Positions 8,831 to 18,385 of a stretch of DNA of 64,000 nucleotides are shown one piece after another. This stretch comes from Bacteroidota bacterium (lineage in GTDB: Bacteria > Bacteroidota > Bacteroidia > Chitinophagales > LD1), in assembly GCA_947479455.1 (NCBI GenBank), contig CANJZE010000010.1, positions 57,696 to 121,695 of the forward strand, read 5' to 3'. Numbering within the stretch: the stretch's first letter is position 1; every line of letters starts with the position of its first letter. The position numbers and the translations under genes are program-made. Below the pieces are notes generated by a model. That model made no database searches and was not told the origin of the DNA. It saw nothing but the letters and a program-made list of their open reading frames with translations.

Positions 8831-10864
8831 TCATTTTTTCAACCCTTCTAACGCATTTATTCCGCAATCTAAAAATGAAGCGTACTCATTTACATCGGGT
8901 GTGTAACCGCGAGGGTTGGCTAATAGCTGTTCATCGGGAGAAACCAAAACGTAATAAGGTTGAGTATTCGCGCCAAAATATTTCGCTTGCATTTCGCTGA
9001 ACTTGTTACCGAGTGTTTTGATTTTCTTTCCCTGAAAAATTTCACTGATGTGTTTTTCGTTTTCGGGCAATTCTTTTTTGTCATCTACATACAGCGAAAC
9101 AATCACGTACTTTTCACTCAATCGTTTCAAGACTTCTACATCGGGCCATACGTTCTCTTCCATCTTGCGGCAATTGACGCAAGCCCAACCCGTAAAGTCA
9201 ATCATCAACGGTTTGTTTTCTGCTTTTGCTTTTGCGAGTGCACCTTCATAATCATTCTTGATTGGCTCAATCGCAGATTCTGTTTTGAGCAACGAATAAA
9301 ATTTTGGCGGAGGAAAACCGCTAAAGAAATGCAAATCGTTTCCGGGAATTCCGTAAGCAGTATAGATGGTGAAGAACAAGGCAAGAGCCGCTGCTGAAAT
9401 TCTTACTGAAGAAAGTTTTTGTAAAGGCGAGTCATGAGGAAATTTTAATTTGCCAATGAGATACACAAACAATCCTGCTCCGCACAAAAACCACAAACCA
9501 AGAAACACTTCGCGTTTTAAAATTCCCCAATGCGCAACAAGGTCGGCATTCGATAAAAATTTTATCGCAAAAATTAATTCTACAAAACCCAAAACCACTT
9601 TTACCGAGTTTAACCATCCCCCAGATTTGGGAAGTGATTTCATCATGTTCGGGAACAGCGCAAACAAACCAAACGGAAGCGCGAGTGCAAAGCCGAAAGA
9701 AGTCATTCCTGCAACTAGATTTAATTTTCCGCTTGAAGAACTTAACGCGCCAACCAATAACGAACCGATAATTGGTCCTGTGCAAGAGAAAGAAACAATA
9801 GCAAGCGTTAATGCCATAAAAAATATTCCCACCATTCCTCCAACGTTTGAAGCGGAATCCGCTTTGTTGGCGATGAAACTCGGCAATTCAATTTCATAAT
9901 AACCGAAAAACGAAAACGCAAAGATGACGAAGATGAGAAAGAAGAAAACGTTCAAAGGTGCACCGGTAGAAATTTCGTTGAGTGTATCAGGAGAAATGTT
10001 GAAGATGAGAAAAGGCACCGCGAGCAAAAAATAAATAAACACAATGCTGAACGCATAAAAGAACGCTTCGAACTTTCCTTTGGTATTGCTCTCACTGCGT
10101 TTAGTAAAGAATGAAACCGTTAGGGGAATCATAGGAAAAACACAAGGTGTAACCAAAGCTACCAAACCACCGAGGAAGCCAAGAATGATAATGGCAAATA
10201 AACTTTTGTCTTCTGTTTCGCTATTTGCACCGCAATCTTGCAATGGTTTTCCAAATCTGTTTTCAGAAGAAACAATAGCAGCTTGTTGCGAAGAATCTTG
10301 AGCTACTTCTGTTTGAATAACCGCCTGAATGGCTGAATCAAATTTCCGTTGGTCAGAATTAATTAAGCCACGAATTTTTACGCTGTCAGTTTTTTTTTGA
10401 GGGTCTGCTGAAAGTTTCAAGTCGAATGCAAATTCTTTGTCATCAGGAGGCAAACAGCGCGAATCATCGCAAGCCATGTATTCTAATGTTCCTTTCAATT
10501 TGGTATCGCGCAGTAATCTTACTTCTTGAACAATTGTCAAATCATTTTCAAAATATTTCAAATCCATATCAAACACCGGGTCGTGACCGCTGTGAACTTT
10601 TGTTCCGCTTTCAGTTGGCTTTCCAATGAACTGTATGTCGTTATTTGTTTTATCGAAGGCGAGTGAAGTAGGAACAGGACCATCGGCTCCTATAAACTGC
10701 GAATAAGTGTGCCACTTGGCATCAATCTTTGCTGTGAAAATTAACTTGAAATCCTTCTTGCCGGTTTGCTCTGCTTTCCAAGTCCATTTTACCGGATCAA
10801 GAATTTGCCCGAACGAAAACTGAATCAATACAATGGTGAAAAGCGAAATGAAAAATTTCTTCAT
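8831..10864 (-). CDS. dsbD: Thiol:disulfide interchange protein DsbD
   Basis: A 677-residue inner-membrane protein that moves electrons from cytoplasmic thioredoxin to periplasmic thiol proteins. A signal peptide is followed by an N-terminal DsbD-alpha domain (about 25-150) with the cysteine pair in MACDDSRC. The central CcdA-like membrane domain (about 215-480, eight hydrophobic helices) has its two key cysteines in VTPCVFPM and SCTGPIIG. The C-terminal thioredoxin-like domain carries the CVNC motif, C562 and C565. All three redox pairs are present, so the protein looks complete. It converges with the histidine kinase gene, with only six bases between the stop codons. Likely clients include the double-thioredoxin protein at 1823-2860. 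Confidence 0.93.
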   Translation of the reverse strand: MKKFFISLFTIVLIQFSFGQILDPVKWTWKAEQTGKKDFKLIFTAKIDAKWHTYSQFIGADGPVPTSLAFDKTNNDIQFIGKPTESGTKVHSGHDPVFDMDLKYFENDLTIVQEVRLLRDTKLKGTLEYMACDDSRCLPPDDKEFAFDLKLSADPQKKTDSVKIRGLINSDQRKFDSAIQAVIQTEVAQDSSQQAAIVSSENRFGKPLQDCGANSETEDKSLFAIIILGFLGGLVALVTPCVFPMIPLTVSFFTKRSESNTKGKFEAFFYAFSIVFIYFLLAVPFLIFNISPDTLNEISTGAPLNVFFFLIFVIFAFSFFGYYEIELPSFIANKADSASNVGGMVGIFFMALTLAIVSFSCTGPIIGSLLVGALSSSSGKLNLVAGMTSFGFALALPFGLFALFPNMMKSLPKSGGWLNSVKVVLGFVELIFAIKFLSNADLVAHWGILKREVFLGLWFLCGAGLFVYLIGKLKFPHDSPLQKLSSVRISAAALALFFTIYTAYGIPGNDLHFFSGFPPPKFYSLLKTESAIEPIKNDYEGALAKAKAENKPLMIDFTGWACVNCRKMEENVWPDVEVLKRLSEKYVIVSLYVDDKKELPENEKHISEIFQGKKIKTLGNKFSEMQAKYFGANTQPYYVLVSPDEQLLANPRGYTPDVNEYASFLDCGINALEGLKK

Positions 10865-10934
10865 TAAACAATGATTTTATACTCGGACGAAAATAGAAGA
10901 ATAACCTTTCAGAGGTAGGTATGCTTAACGTGCC

Positions 10935-11417
10935 TTAACGATTCTTCCAGTCTTCAAGATTTCTTTTCATCTGGCGTAGGTGAACAGGCACATGCTCTTC
11001 ATAAACTTTGAGCCATTGCTCAAAACTCATCACTCCGTTTTCGGAATGATTTACTGTGGCGGTTTCCCATGTTTTGTCATCAACCGTTTTTATCAAATCG
11101 TAAGAAGCTTTGCGAAGCAGTTTGAAAAGTTCCAATGAATCCTCAACACTTTGCGAATGATAGTCAAGATGCTTTGCCCATTTATTTTCATCGTAACCAT
11201 AAACTCCGCTGCCTGGTTCTGCAACAAATCTGCGGCAACGCACAAATGAATTTACTTCACTGTCAGCAATGTGAATGATGATTTCATGAATGCTCCATTT
11301 TTCGGGAGTGGGCTTCCACTGCCACATTTCTTTCGGAAATTCTTTTAGCGCTTCAATTAAGATATTGTAAGCGTTGCCGTAAGATTCAATAAGCGCGTTG
11401 CGTTCTTGTGTAGTCAT
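10935..11417 (-). CDS. DinB-like metal-dependent hydrolase/transferase
   Basis: A 160-residue cytoplasmic protein of the DinB/YfiT four-helix-bundle superfamily. The three metal-binding histidines are visible in the expected places: HIADSE in helix 2, and HVPVHLRQM near the C-terminus. The N-terminal WKPTPEKWSIHEIIIH segment is typical. Members bind a divalent metal and act as thiol transferases (for example with bacillithiol) or as poorly characterised damage-response proteins. The gene starts four bases before the end of purQ and shares its orientation, so it is probably the last gene of the purQ operon. Substrate not known. Confidence 0.85.
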   Translation of the reverse strand: MTTQERNALIESYGNAYNILIEALKEFPKEMWQWKPTPEKWSIHEIIIHIADSEVNSFVRCRRFVAEPGSGVYGYDENKWAKHLDYHSQSVEDSLELFKLLRKASYDLIKTVDDKTWETATVNHSENGVMSFEQWLKVYEEHVPVHLRQMKRNLEDWKNR

Positions 11418-11420
11418 AAA

Positions 11421-12146
11421 CTACGCGTTGCTGTATAGCACAGTCATCTCCAGCACTTTGCTGATGAGGGATTCGAAAATAATTTTGCCATCGGTGTTGA
11501 ACAAAGCTTTCTCCGAAGCACGCTCAGGATGCGGCATCATACCAAAAACATTTTTTTGTGTGTTGCAGATTCCTGCAATGTTGTCGAGTGAACCATTCGG
11601 ATTTGATTCTTCATTCACTTCACCGTTTTCATCGCAGTATTTGAAAAGGATTTGGTCGTTATCGTAGAGTGATTGCAACGTGGTTTCATCGCAGTAGTAT
11701 CTGCCTTCACCGTGTGCAATTGGAATTTTCAGCACGGCTTCTTTATCAATTTTGCAAGTCAATAATGCTTTGGAAGTTTGCGGAGTGAGGTAAACATTTT
11801 TGCATTCATACTTCATGCTTTCGTTGCGAAGTAAAGCGCCAGGTAATAAATGACTTTCACACAAAATCTGGAAACCGTTACACACACCTAAAACCTTTCC
11901 GCCATTGTTAGCGAATTGTATTACCGCTTCCATTACTGGTGAAAAACGTGCAATGGCTCCGGTGCGTAAATAATCGCCATAACTAAAACCACCGGGAAGA
12001 ATAATGCAATCTTCTGTGGTGAACTCTGACAAGTCAGTGTCTTTATGCCAAATGTAACGCGCCTCGCAGCCCATTACTTCTTTTACTACATGATACATGT
12101 CTTTGTCGCAATTGGAACCGGGGAAAACAACTACTCCGAATTTCAT
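11421..12146 (-). CDS. purQ: Phosphoribosylformylglycinamidine synthase subunit PurQ
   Basis: A 241-residue class I glutamine amidotransferase. It releases ammonia from glutamine for the fourth step of de novo purine synthesis (FGAR to FGAM) as part of the PurLQS complex. The nucleophile is C89 in LGVCNGFQ; the His-Glu pair lies in MPHPERAS near the end. The N-terminus ([15 protein letters not shown]) and [10 protein letters not shown] are characteristic. The presence of a separate PurQ implies that PurL and PurS are encoded elsewhere; neither is in this window. The gene follows the DUF6427 gene with a 10-base gap. Confidence 0.95.
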   Translation of the reverse strand: MKFGVVVFPGSNCDKDMYHVVKEVMGCEARYIWHKDTDLSEFTTEDCIILPGGFSYGDYLRTGAIARFSPVMEAVIQFANNGGKVLGVCNGFQILCESHLLPGALLRNESMKYECKNVYLTPQTSKALLTCKIDKEAVLKIPIAHGEGRYYCDETTLQSLYDNDQILFKYCDENGEVNEESNPNGSLDNIAGICNTQKNVFGMMPHPERASEKALFNTDGKIIFESLISKVLEMTVLYSNA

Positions 12147-12156
12147 AGAATATGGT

Positions 12157-13164
12157 TTAGATGATTTTGAATAGTGGAAGAAACTGCATGCTTAACACAA
12201 ACAAAATTAAAATTATGTGGATGACTTCGGGTATCCAGTTTCGTTTTATGTGCATTAAAATCATGGCTACCATAATTGCCAATGGCAAACTGAACAAAAT
12301 GAAATGGCTGAGGTGGATGCTTTGCTGCAGTAACATAGCAATGGCAGTGAGAACTATAAACAAAATAAGGGTGTTTGAAAATTTTCGCACCTGAATGAGC
12401 GATGAGTAAAGGGCAGATGGTAGAAGCACCAACGATGTTGCTATGCAAGCCGTTATAGCCGCAATTTCGATTTTGTCTTTAGGCGATAAGTTGATACCGA
12501 GCAGCCATCCTTCACTATGAATGTTTGCCAAAGCCAAGAACATTTCGACACTACGGTTATTCCAGAAATAATAAGTGAAGGTCAGAAACAAAGGGGCAAG
12601 AAAGCCAACCAGTACTCCCAACCATTCGCGTAGTTTAAACGGCCGCACAGTAGCCAAACCGATGTATGCAAATACAATGAAGATGATGCTGGGGAAATAA
12701 AAAAGAGTAGCAATTGCTGCTAAAAATCCAATGTCGAAAATGTCTCCGTATGCTTTTTCTTTTCGGATAAGCGCAAAAATGCGCGCAGTGCAAATAATTA
12801 AAAAGGTAAGTGCTATTGATGCAGGCGATAGCAACAAACTTTCTTTAAAAAACGATGCAAAAATGATGAAGACCGCTCCTGCCATGTAATTTTTCTTGGG
12901 CAGCATTTTGTTTTCGTTTACAATGTTGTTAATGAACAATGCCTGCATAAAACAAAGCACCCCACCCAGTGACAAACTCAGGATTCCGAAATTGAGAGAG
13001 TTGGTTTTTAAGAAATCAAACAAGGCGCTGCTTAAAGGTTCGTGGTAATGAAAGACAAACTCGACTTCGGGAACTGTGAAAAAGAAAATGAGCCGGAACA
13101 ACACCAGATAAATGATGTAGAAAACAACTACTGCAGGATTATTGGATTTGAAAAACGAGAGCAA
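12157..13164 (-). CDS. DUF6427 family multispanning membrane protein
   Basis: A 335-residue polytopic membrane protein beginning [20 protein letters not shown]. About nine to ten hydrophobic segments are visible along the whole length, with no soluble domain. This matches the DUF6427 family of Bacteroidota inner-membrane proteins, whose function is not established. In this phylum they are often found near purine or T9SS genes, and here the gene sits 10 bases upstream of purQ in the same direction. The conserved FFKSNNP start supports the chosen initiation codon. Confidence 0.75.
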   Translation of the reverse strand: MLSFFKSNNPAVVVFYIIYLVLFRLIFFFTVPEVEFVFHYHEPLSSALFDFLKTNSLNFGILSLSLGGVLCFMQALFINNIVNENKMLPKKNYMAGAVFIIFASFFKESLLLSPASIALTFLIICTARIFALIRKEKAYGDIFDIGFLAAIATLFYFPSIIFIVFAYIGLATVRPFKLREWLGVLVGFLAPLFLTFTYYFWNNRSVEMFLALANIHSEGWLLGINLSPKDKIEIAAITACIATSLVLLPSALYSSLIQVRKFSNTLILFIVLTAIAMLLQQSIHLSHFILFSLPLAIMVAMILMHIKRNWIPEVIHIILILFVLSMQFLPLFKII

Positions 13165-13205
13165 GGCAGCGGGTTAATAGTGAATAGTTAATAGAGAAAT
13201 CGGTT

Positions 13206-13300
13206 CTGTCATTCTGAGCGAAGGTTTCCGTAGCGAAGAATCCTGTATTCAGGTAACGCAAATTTAAAAATACAAGATGCTTCCTTCGTCAGCATGACAG
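13206..13300. repeat. Imperfect inverted repeat, Bacteroidota intergenic element
   Basis: The left arm 13206-13224 (CTGTCATTCTGAGCGAAGG) and right arm 13283-13300 are reverse complements with few differences; CTGTCAT and CGAAGG are preserved at each end. Inside is the GTAGCGAAGAATCCTG phrase familiar from dispersed intergenic repeats in this phylum. The element fills the gap between two co-oriented genes and may fold as a long hairpin in RNA. Confidence 0.6.
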
Positions 13301-13307
13301 CCATAGC

Positions 13308-14747
13308 TCAAAAAGTAATTTTTACCAATCGCAACGAACCGCCTTTGTAACTAGGTAGAACTACTTCATCAGGCGCAGTTTGTTTTCCCAACTTGGGCAT
13401 AAGCATGATATCCTGTTCTTCCTGATAGGTTAACAATTTTTTATCCTGTGTGCCTGTGCTGGTAATAGAATATTCGTTTAAAGAACCGGTGATGGTTGGG
13501 TCATCGAGATACAGAAAATGCAGCTTGTCTTTTTCGTTCAACATTAAATACGAAGAATAAATTCCGTTGTCATCTTCACTCGCTTGTTTTTTGCGAAGCA
13601 CCGAATGCCATTCCATTTCACCGGAAGGATTCAAAGAGAAAGTTACAATGTCGTTGAATTGAAAAATATCGGTTGATCGGTAGGAATTATAACCCGGCTG
13701 TACACCTAATGGAACAGACTGTTCGCGCGAATCTTTAATGTACGACTCAGCCATGAGCAATATGCCACCATCGTTGCGTAAAAGAATTTTGCGAATGGTG
13801 AACGTGTATAAACTTTTGTTGGTTATGTTTTCTCTTCCTGTAAGCTCTGCAATAAACTCGTTCGAAAACTCGGTGTAGTTGGTGTGCAGTGCAATGCCGT
13901 TATCCGGGTCGAAACTGGAATAGAGAAAACCGTTGGCTACATTTTCGTTCGTTCGTTTTTTATCATCATAAAAAGCACTCATCACCATGTTGCCATTTTT
14001 GTTGTCAATTTCAAACAATGGCTCATCAAAAACTTCTTTCTCGGTGAGCAGATTGTAGAAAGCAAAGCCGCCATTGTTGCTTAAATGCAGAACATTATAC
14101 GCGCTGCCTTCGCCTTTGATCTCGGGTTTAAGAATTAAAAACGCATTGCCTTTATTATCTATCAGCGCTTTCGATTGTTCCAGCTCGGCTTCATCGCGGT
14201 TGAGCGGAACAGTTTTGTTGTAAAGCATATTGAGCGTGCGGTCAAGGCACATAAACTTAATGCTCTCTACTTTTGACCCGCTGAAAAACGGATAATAAAC
14301 CATTAAGTAGCTCTGATCAACCGAAGCTTTAAAGCGCAGATTCTGTGACACCAGCTCTTTGCGGTCGTAAATGGTATCTATAGAAACGGCTTTGCCTATT
14401 TCAATAAATTTTGAATTAACGGGCTGCGCCAGCAGCACCGAATATTTTTTTTGCTGCTCTAAATAAAAAATTACCGCGCCCGTCTTATTGAGCATAATGT
14501 ATTGCAGCTGTCCGTCTTCATTTTTGTAATCAATAATTTTATTGGTAACCAAGCGAAGCGAATTATCATACACGCTAATCACATCCTCACTGCCGTAGAG
14601 GCGCACCACAATGCCATCGTTGTTTTTGCCTACAATTTTAAACTTGCTTGTTTTAGCGGGCAGCTTGGTGGCATTTGAAATTTCTACCGATTGCGCTCCC
14701 GAACCAAGCACCAGAAGAAATAAAAAAGAAGCGAAGAGAAATTTCAT
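13308..14747 (-). CDS. Exported protein of unknown function, beta-rich
   Basis: A 479-residue protein with a clear signal peptide (MKFLFASFLFLLVLGSGAQ). It contains no domain I can name. The pattern is many short strands with polar loops and phrases such as KIVGKNNDGIVVRLYGSED and FIRKILLRNDGGILLMAESY, which suggest a beta-propeller or similar repeat fold. Members of this type are common hypothetical periplasmic proteins in Bacteroidota. It stands alone between the inverted repeat element and the toxin gene. Confidence 0.65.
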   Translation of the reverse strand: MKFLFASFLFLLVLGSGAQSVEISNATKLPAKTSKFKIVGKNNDGIVVRLYGSEDVISVYDNSLRLVTNKIIDYKNEDGQLQYIMLNKTGAVIFYLEQQKKYSVLLAQPVNSKFIEIGKAVSIDTIYDRKELVSQNLRFKASVDQSYLMVYYPFFSGSKVESIKFMCLDRTLNMLYNKTVPLNRDEAELEQSKALIDNKGNAFLILKPEIKGEGSAYNVLHLSNNGGFAFYNLLTEKEVFDEPLFEIDNKNGNMVMSAFYDDKKRTNENVANGFLYSSFDPDNGIALHTNYTEFSNEFIAELTGRENITNKSLYTFTIRKILLRNDGGILLMAESYIKDSREQSVPLGVQPGYNSYRSTDIFQFNDIVTFSLNPSGEMEWHSVLRKKQASEDDNGIYSSYLMLNEKDKLHFLYLDDPTITGSLNEYSITSTGTQDKKLLTYQEEQDIMLMPKLGKQTAPDEVVLPSYKGGSLRLVKITF

Positions 14748-14799
14748 CGGATGCTAATTTAGTTTTTAGCGGATATATGCGAGCAGGTAAAAAGGTTAC

Positions 14800-15090
14800 T
14801 CATATCAATTTGCCGCCCCAAACAAAACGGTAAACACGAAACTCTTTGTCGGAGTATTTAAAAGCAATTACCCAATTGTCCTTAAACACTATACAACTGT
14901 AATGGTGCTTTGCTAATATTTCGCTCTTACGGAGCGGATGAGAAATTTTGAGCGAGGCATATTCTAACCAGAAATCAATTATTTCATGAATGAATTTTTC
15001 ACCTGTTTCTGGAAAGGATTGTGAGGCACGGTATTGAGCAACTTTGTAAATCGCATTTTCTGCGCGCTTCATAATGACGAGGTCACGCAT
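14800..15090 (-). CDS. ParE/RelE-like toxin
   Basis: A 96-residue basic protein with the RelE/ParE superfamily layout: an N-terminal helical hairpin (KRAENAIYKVAQYRASQSFPETGEKFIHEIIDF) followed by a small sheet (YSCIVFKDNWVIAFKYSDKEFRVYRFVWGG). ParE-type members poison DNA gyrase, RelE-type members cleave mRNA at the ribosome; the sequence alone does not decide. It lies five bases after the small upstream gene, with the toxin second, the usual order of type II toxin-antitoxin pairs. Confidence 0.72.
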   Translation of the reverse strand: MRDLVIMKRAENAIYKVAQYRASQSFPETGEKFIHEIIDFWLEYASLKISHPLRKSEILAKHHYSCIVFKDNWVIAFKYSDKEFRVYRFVWGGKLI

Positions 15091-15095
15091 GCCGT

Positions 15096-15377
15096 CTATT
15101 TTTTAGTAGAAAATTCTTTGTGTAGCTTTTTTACCAGCCGCTTGCGCACGGTTTCGGCAGAACAGCCTTTGTCTTTATCGGGGCGGGTGAGCCATTGTTC
15201 CAACTCTTTGCGGTTTGGTTTTTTGCCGAGAGGCAAAGCCATTTCTTCATCGGTGAAGTGGTATTTCCTTTTCGGGTGCTTTTCTTCACTTCGAATCTTC
15301 ACATACTTCAAGGTGCGCAATTGCGCAATCAGCGATTTTGATTCGGGCGTTTCTTTTATTTCTATGAAGTAAGTCAT
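15096..15377 (-). CDS. Putative antitoxin partner of the ParE-like toxin
   Basis: A 93-residue, highly charged protein beginning MTYFIEIKETPESKSLIAQL, which I do not recognise as a standard antitoxin family. The N-terminal part could be a small strand-helix unit and the lysine-rich C-terminus (RKRLVKKLHKEFSTKK) could wrap the toxin. It is called an antitoxin only because of position and size: it is immediately upstream of, and cotranscribed with, a ParE/RelE-like gene. Confidence 0.55.
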   Translation of the reverse strand: MTYFIEIKETPESKSLIAQLRTLKYVKIRSEEKHPKRKYHFTDEEMALPLGKKPNRKELEQWLTRPDKDKGCSAETVRKRLVKKLHKEFSTKK

Positions 15378-15528
15378 ACGTTATTTTTGTTTTCGAAAAT
15401 ACGGAGAATTTACGAGGGCATAGAACGGAAAAATTTTGCTTTACTCTTTCGCAGGGTTCGAGGCGAAACCCACTGGAAAAAAAACCTTTCGCATACAGTT
15501 TTTTCTTTTGAGCTGAAGCGAACTTCTC

Positions 15529-16794
15529 TCACCCAATCTTCTTAAACCCTGTATAAGCCTGCAAAGCCGCAGGTATATTAATGCCATCGGCTGTTTGGTG
15601 GTTTTCTAAAAGCGAAGCCACTATACGCGGCAGCGCCAGCGCACTGCCGTTGAGCGTGTGAGCTAAGCGTGTTTTTTTGTTCTCATCTCTAAACCGCACC
15701 TTCATACGGTTGCTTTGAAAGGTTTCAAAATTAGAAACCGAGCTTACCTCAAGCCAGCGTTTTTGTGCCGCGCTGTAAACTTCAAAATCGTAAGTAAGGG
15801 CGCTGGCAAAACTCATATCACCCCCACACAGGCGCAAAACACGGTAAGGCAGTTCGAGTTTTTGCAGCAGCACTTCCACATGCTTCGCCATTTCTTCGAG
15901 CACTTCGTAGCTTTTATCAGGGTGCACTATCTGCACTATCTCCACCTTGTCAAACTGGTGCACACGGTTAAGCCCGCGCACATCCTTGCCGTAGCTGCCC
16001 GCCTCTCTTCTAAAGCAAGGTGAGTAAGCGGTGAATTTGGCGGGAAGGGTATCTAAAATTTCATCGCGCACAATATTGGTTACCGGCACTTCGGCTGTAG
16101 GTATCAGGTAGAAACCTTCTTCTTTGGTTACATACATCTGCCCTTCTTTATCGGGCAATTGCCCCGTGGCAAAAGCACTGGCTTCGTTCACCATGTGCGG
16201 AGGAATTACTTCCATATATCCCGCTTCAACGGCATGGTCTAAAAAGAAACTAATCAGCGCGCGCTGCAGTTTGGCTCCCTGTTTTTTGTAAACGGGGAAA
16301 CCCGCACCGGTAATTTTTACTCCGAGTTCTAAATCAAACAGGTCGTATTTCTTCGCCAAATCCCAATGCGGTTGCGCGCCTTCGTGCAGCGTTGGAATTT
16401 CACCCACCGTTTTCACCACTTCATTTTCTTCAGGCGTTTTACCTAGCGGCACAGAACTGTGTGGTGTATTCGGAATGCGCACGAGAATATCTTTTATCTC
16501 GTCTTCGGCTTTGGCTAAATCAATTTCAAATTGTTTAGAGTCTTCTTTCAGTTTAGCGGTTTCGGCTTTTTTGCTTTCGGCATCTTCATTTTTGCCCTGT
16601 TTAAAAAGCTCGCCTACTTCTTTGGCTATCACATTTTGCTTCGCCAGGTTTTCATCGAGTTTGGTTTGCGTGGCTCTGCGCTGCTCGTCTAACTGCAATA
16701 CTTCGTCAATAAGATTCAGCTCTTTAAAATTCTTTACAGCCAGGCGTTGTTTAACGGCTTCTGCATTATTTCTGATGGCGGCAATTTCTAACAT
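15529..16794 (-). CDS. serS: Seryl-tRNA synthetase
   Basis: A 421-residue class II aminoacyl-tRNA synthetase that charges tRNA-Ser with serine. Residues about 1-110 form the antiparallel coiled-coil arm that recognises the long variable arm of the tRNA. The catalytic domain follows, with TAEVPVTNI, motif 2 (FRREAGSYGKDVRGLNRVHQFDKVE) and motif 3 (NGSALALPRIVASLLEN). Length and order match the family. It is transcribed away from rpoD. Confidence 0.96.
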   Translation of the reverse strand: MLEIAAIRNNAEAVKQRLAVKNFKELNLIDEVLQLDEQRRATQTKLDENLAKQNVIAKEVGELFKQGKNEDAESKKAETAKLKEDSKQFEIDLAKAEDEIKDILVRIPNTPHSSVPLGKTPEENEVVKTVGEIPTLHEGAQPHWDLAKKYDLFDLELGVKITGAGFPVYKKQGAKLQRALISFFLDHAVEAGYMEVIPPHMVNEASAFATGQLPDKEGQMYVTKEEGFYLIPTAEVPVTNIVRDEILDTLPAKFTAYSPCFRREAGSYGKDVRGLNRVHQFDKVEIVQIVHPDKSYEVLEEMAKHVEVLLQKLELPYRVLRLCGGDMSFASALTYDFEVYSAAQKRWLEVSSVSNFETFQSNRMKVRFRDENKKTRLAHTLNGSALALPRIVASLLENHQTADGINIPAALQAYTGFKKIG

Positions 16795-16951
16795 GGTTCA
16801 AAAATTTTGAATGGCGAATATAAAAATTGCAAGCCGCTGTTTACTAAGCACAATAACCAATCAGTCTATTCGTCTTTACCACAAGCGGTTTGTATTTTTT
16901 AAGCAATAAATATTCAATCTGCTATTGCCTTTTTAGGTTTCTAATATTACC

Positions 16952-17004
16952 TTGCTTGTATATCGTAAAGAATTTTATTTTCGCGTTCCGTTAAAAACGG
17001 ACGC
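16952..17004 (+). promoter_or_regulatory. Candidate rpoD promoter and 5'-leader hairpin
   Basis: A TATTTTCG box (16976-16983) resembles the -7 consensus TAnnTTTG with one mismatch, and a CTTG lies 17 bases upstream of it. Just after it, 16983-17004 can form a short hairpin (GCG-T-TCCGTT with AACGGACGC, one bulged base) in the presumed leader, 27 bases before the rpoD start. Prediction from pattern only. Confidence 0.4.
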
Positions 17005-17030
17005 TCTTACCAAATAAACCCTGATTTATA

Positions 17031-17900
17031 ATGAGACAGCTAAAGATTTCGAAATCCATTACCAACCGCGAGAGTCAATCTATTGAGAAATACTTGCAGG
17101 AAATTGGCAAAGAAGACCTGTTAACCCCGGAAGAAGAGGTGCATTTGGCGCGGAGAATTCGTGCCGGAGACCAGACTGCTTTGGAAAAACTAACCCGTGC
17201 GAATCTTCGTTTCGTGGTGTCGGTGGCAAAGCAGTATCAAAATAATTCGCTTTCACTAAACGACTTGATTAACGAAGGAAACTTAGGACTGGTGAAAGCC
17301 GCCCAGAAGTTTGATGAAACACGTGGATTCAAATTCATTTCGTATGCGGTGTGGTGGATTCGTCAGTCAATCATTCAGGCATTAGCCGAGCACTCCCGTA
17401 TGGTTCGTTTGCCGCTTAACAAAGTGGGTTCATTGACCAAAATCAATAAAGTGTTTTCTGAACTGGAGCAAAAATATCAGCGTGAGCCGACCCCTGAGGA
17501 AGTGGCAATGGTATTGGAAATTACCGTAGAAGAAGTAGAAGCTACTTTGGGAATTTCTGCCCGCCACGTATCCATGGATGCTCCGTTTACCGATGGAGAA
17601 TCAAACGCTTTGATTGATGTGTTGGAAAACTTCAATGCCGATAAAACCGATAGTCATCTTGATTACAAAGATTCGTTGCGCATTGAAACGGAAAGAACAC
17701 TCGCTTCGTTGACCGAAAGAGAGAAAGAAGTTATCAAGTTATTCTTCGGTATAGGTGTTGAGCATCCAATGACTTTGGAAGATATTGGTGACAGCTTAGG
17801 AATTACCCGAGAGCGTATTCGCCAAATAAAAGACAAAGCAATTACCAAACTTCGCTCGCAAAGCCGCAGCAAAGCATTGAAAGCATACTTAGGTCAATAA
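17031..17900 (+). CDS. rpoD: Primary RNA polymerase sigma factor RpoD/SigA
   Basis: A 289-residue housekeeping sigma-70 factor that directs RNA polymerase to most promoters. The [16 protein letters not shown]-terminus is the short form typical of Bacteroidota, which lacks a long region 1.1. Region 1.2 is [20 protein letters not shown], region 2 includes [12 protein letters not shown] and [18 protein letters not shown], and region 4.2 has [23 protein letters not shown]. Bacteroidota RpoD recognises -33 TTTG and -7 TAnnTTTG boxes, several of which are present in this window. The gene ends in a strong terminator. Confidence 0.97.
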   Translation: MRQLKISKSITNRESQSIEKYLQEIGKEDLLTPEEEVHLARRIRAGDQTALEKLTRANLRFVVSVAKQYQNNSLSLNDLINEGNLGLVKAAQKFDETRGFKFISYAVWWIRQSIIQALAEHSRMVRLPLNKVGSLTKINKVFSELEQKYQREPTPEEVAMVLEITVEEVEATLGISARHVSMDAPFTDGESNALIDVLENFNADKTDSHLDYKDSLRIETERTLASLTEREKEVIKLFFGIGVEHPMTLEDIGDSLGITRERIRQIKDKAITKLRSQSRSKALKAYLGQ

Positions 17901-17921
17901 GAAAATTGGTCTGAAAATTTT

Positions 17922-17958
17922 AACCCCGCTAGGGATTTGTCAGCGGGGTTGTTTTTTT
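17922..17958 (+). terminator. Rho-independent terminator of rpoD
   Basis: A 9-bp perfect GC-rich stem (17922-17930 with 17942-17950) is followed by seven T residues, 21 bases past the rpoD stop codon. Confidence 0.92.
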
Positions 17959-18081
17959 AAATCAAGTGCCTTAACGATAGCTACCGTACGCAGCTATAAA
18001 TTGAACAAGGTATAAAACTGGAATGGCTAACAGCAAAGAAATTTCATACTGTTAGCCATTGTCGTTTTTATTGAAAATAAA

Positions 18082-18276
18082 CTAGGCGTCTTTTTTCTTA
18101 GCGGCTGCTTTTTTTGCAGGTGCTTTTTTAGCTGCGGGCTTTTCTGCCTTTACTGCTTTTTCTTTTTTAGGAGCCGCTGCTTTAGGAGCCGCTGCCTTTA
18201 CTTTGTGAGGTCTTGAATTACCAAACGAACCTTTGAATCTTTTTCCTTTTGCTGTTCTTTTATCTCCTCTTCCCAT
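18082..18276 (-). CDS. 30S ribosomal protein bTHX with Lys/Ala-rich tail
   Basis: A 64-residue, very basic protein. The first 25 residues (MGRGDKRTAKGKRFKGSFGN...) match ribosomal protein THX (bTHX), a small peptide buried in the head of the 30S subunit in Thermus and in Bacteroidota. The remaining 40 residues are an alanine-lysine-proline tail (AAPKKEKAVKAEKPAAKKAP) like those of histone H1-type proteins. The classical Thermus protein is only about 26 residues long, so the tail is an extension. It lies upstream of HU on the same strand, separated from it by the HU terminator and its own leader. Confidence 0.75.
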   Translation of the reverse strand: MGRGDKRTAKGKRFKGSFGNSRPHKVKAAAPKAAAPKKEKAVKAEKPAAKKAPAKKAAAKKKDA

Positions 18277-18331
18277 AATAAGTTTTGTTTTTTGTGTGGT
18301 GCGAAAGTAGAAATTCGATTTACATTTTCAA

Positions 18332-18370
18332 CAATAAAAAACCCCGATAGGTTTTAGCTATCGGGGTTTT
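18332..18370 (-). terminator. Terminator after HU (minus strand)
   Basis: A 12-bp perfect stem (18338-18349 with 18359-18370) ends in an A-run on the plus strand, that is a T-run when read on the minus strand, just past the HU stop codon. T residues on the other side would allow it to act in both directions. Confidence 0.88.
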
Positions 18371-18385
18371 ATTCTCTGAAGAAAA

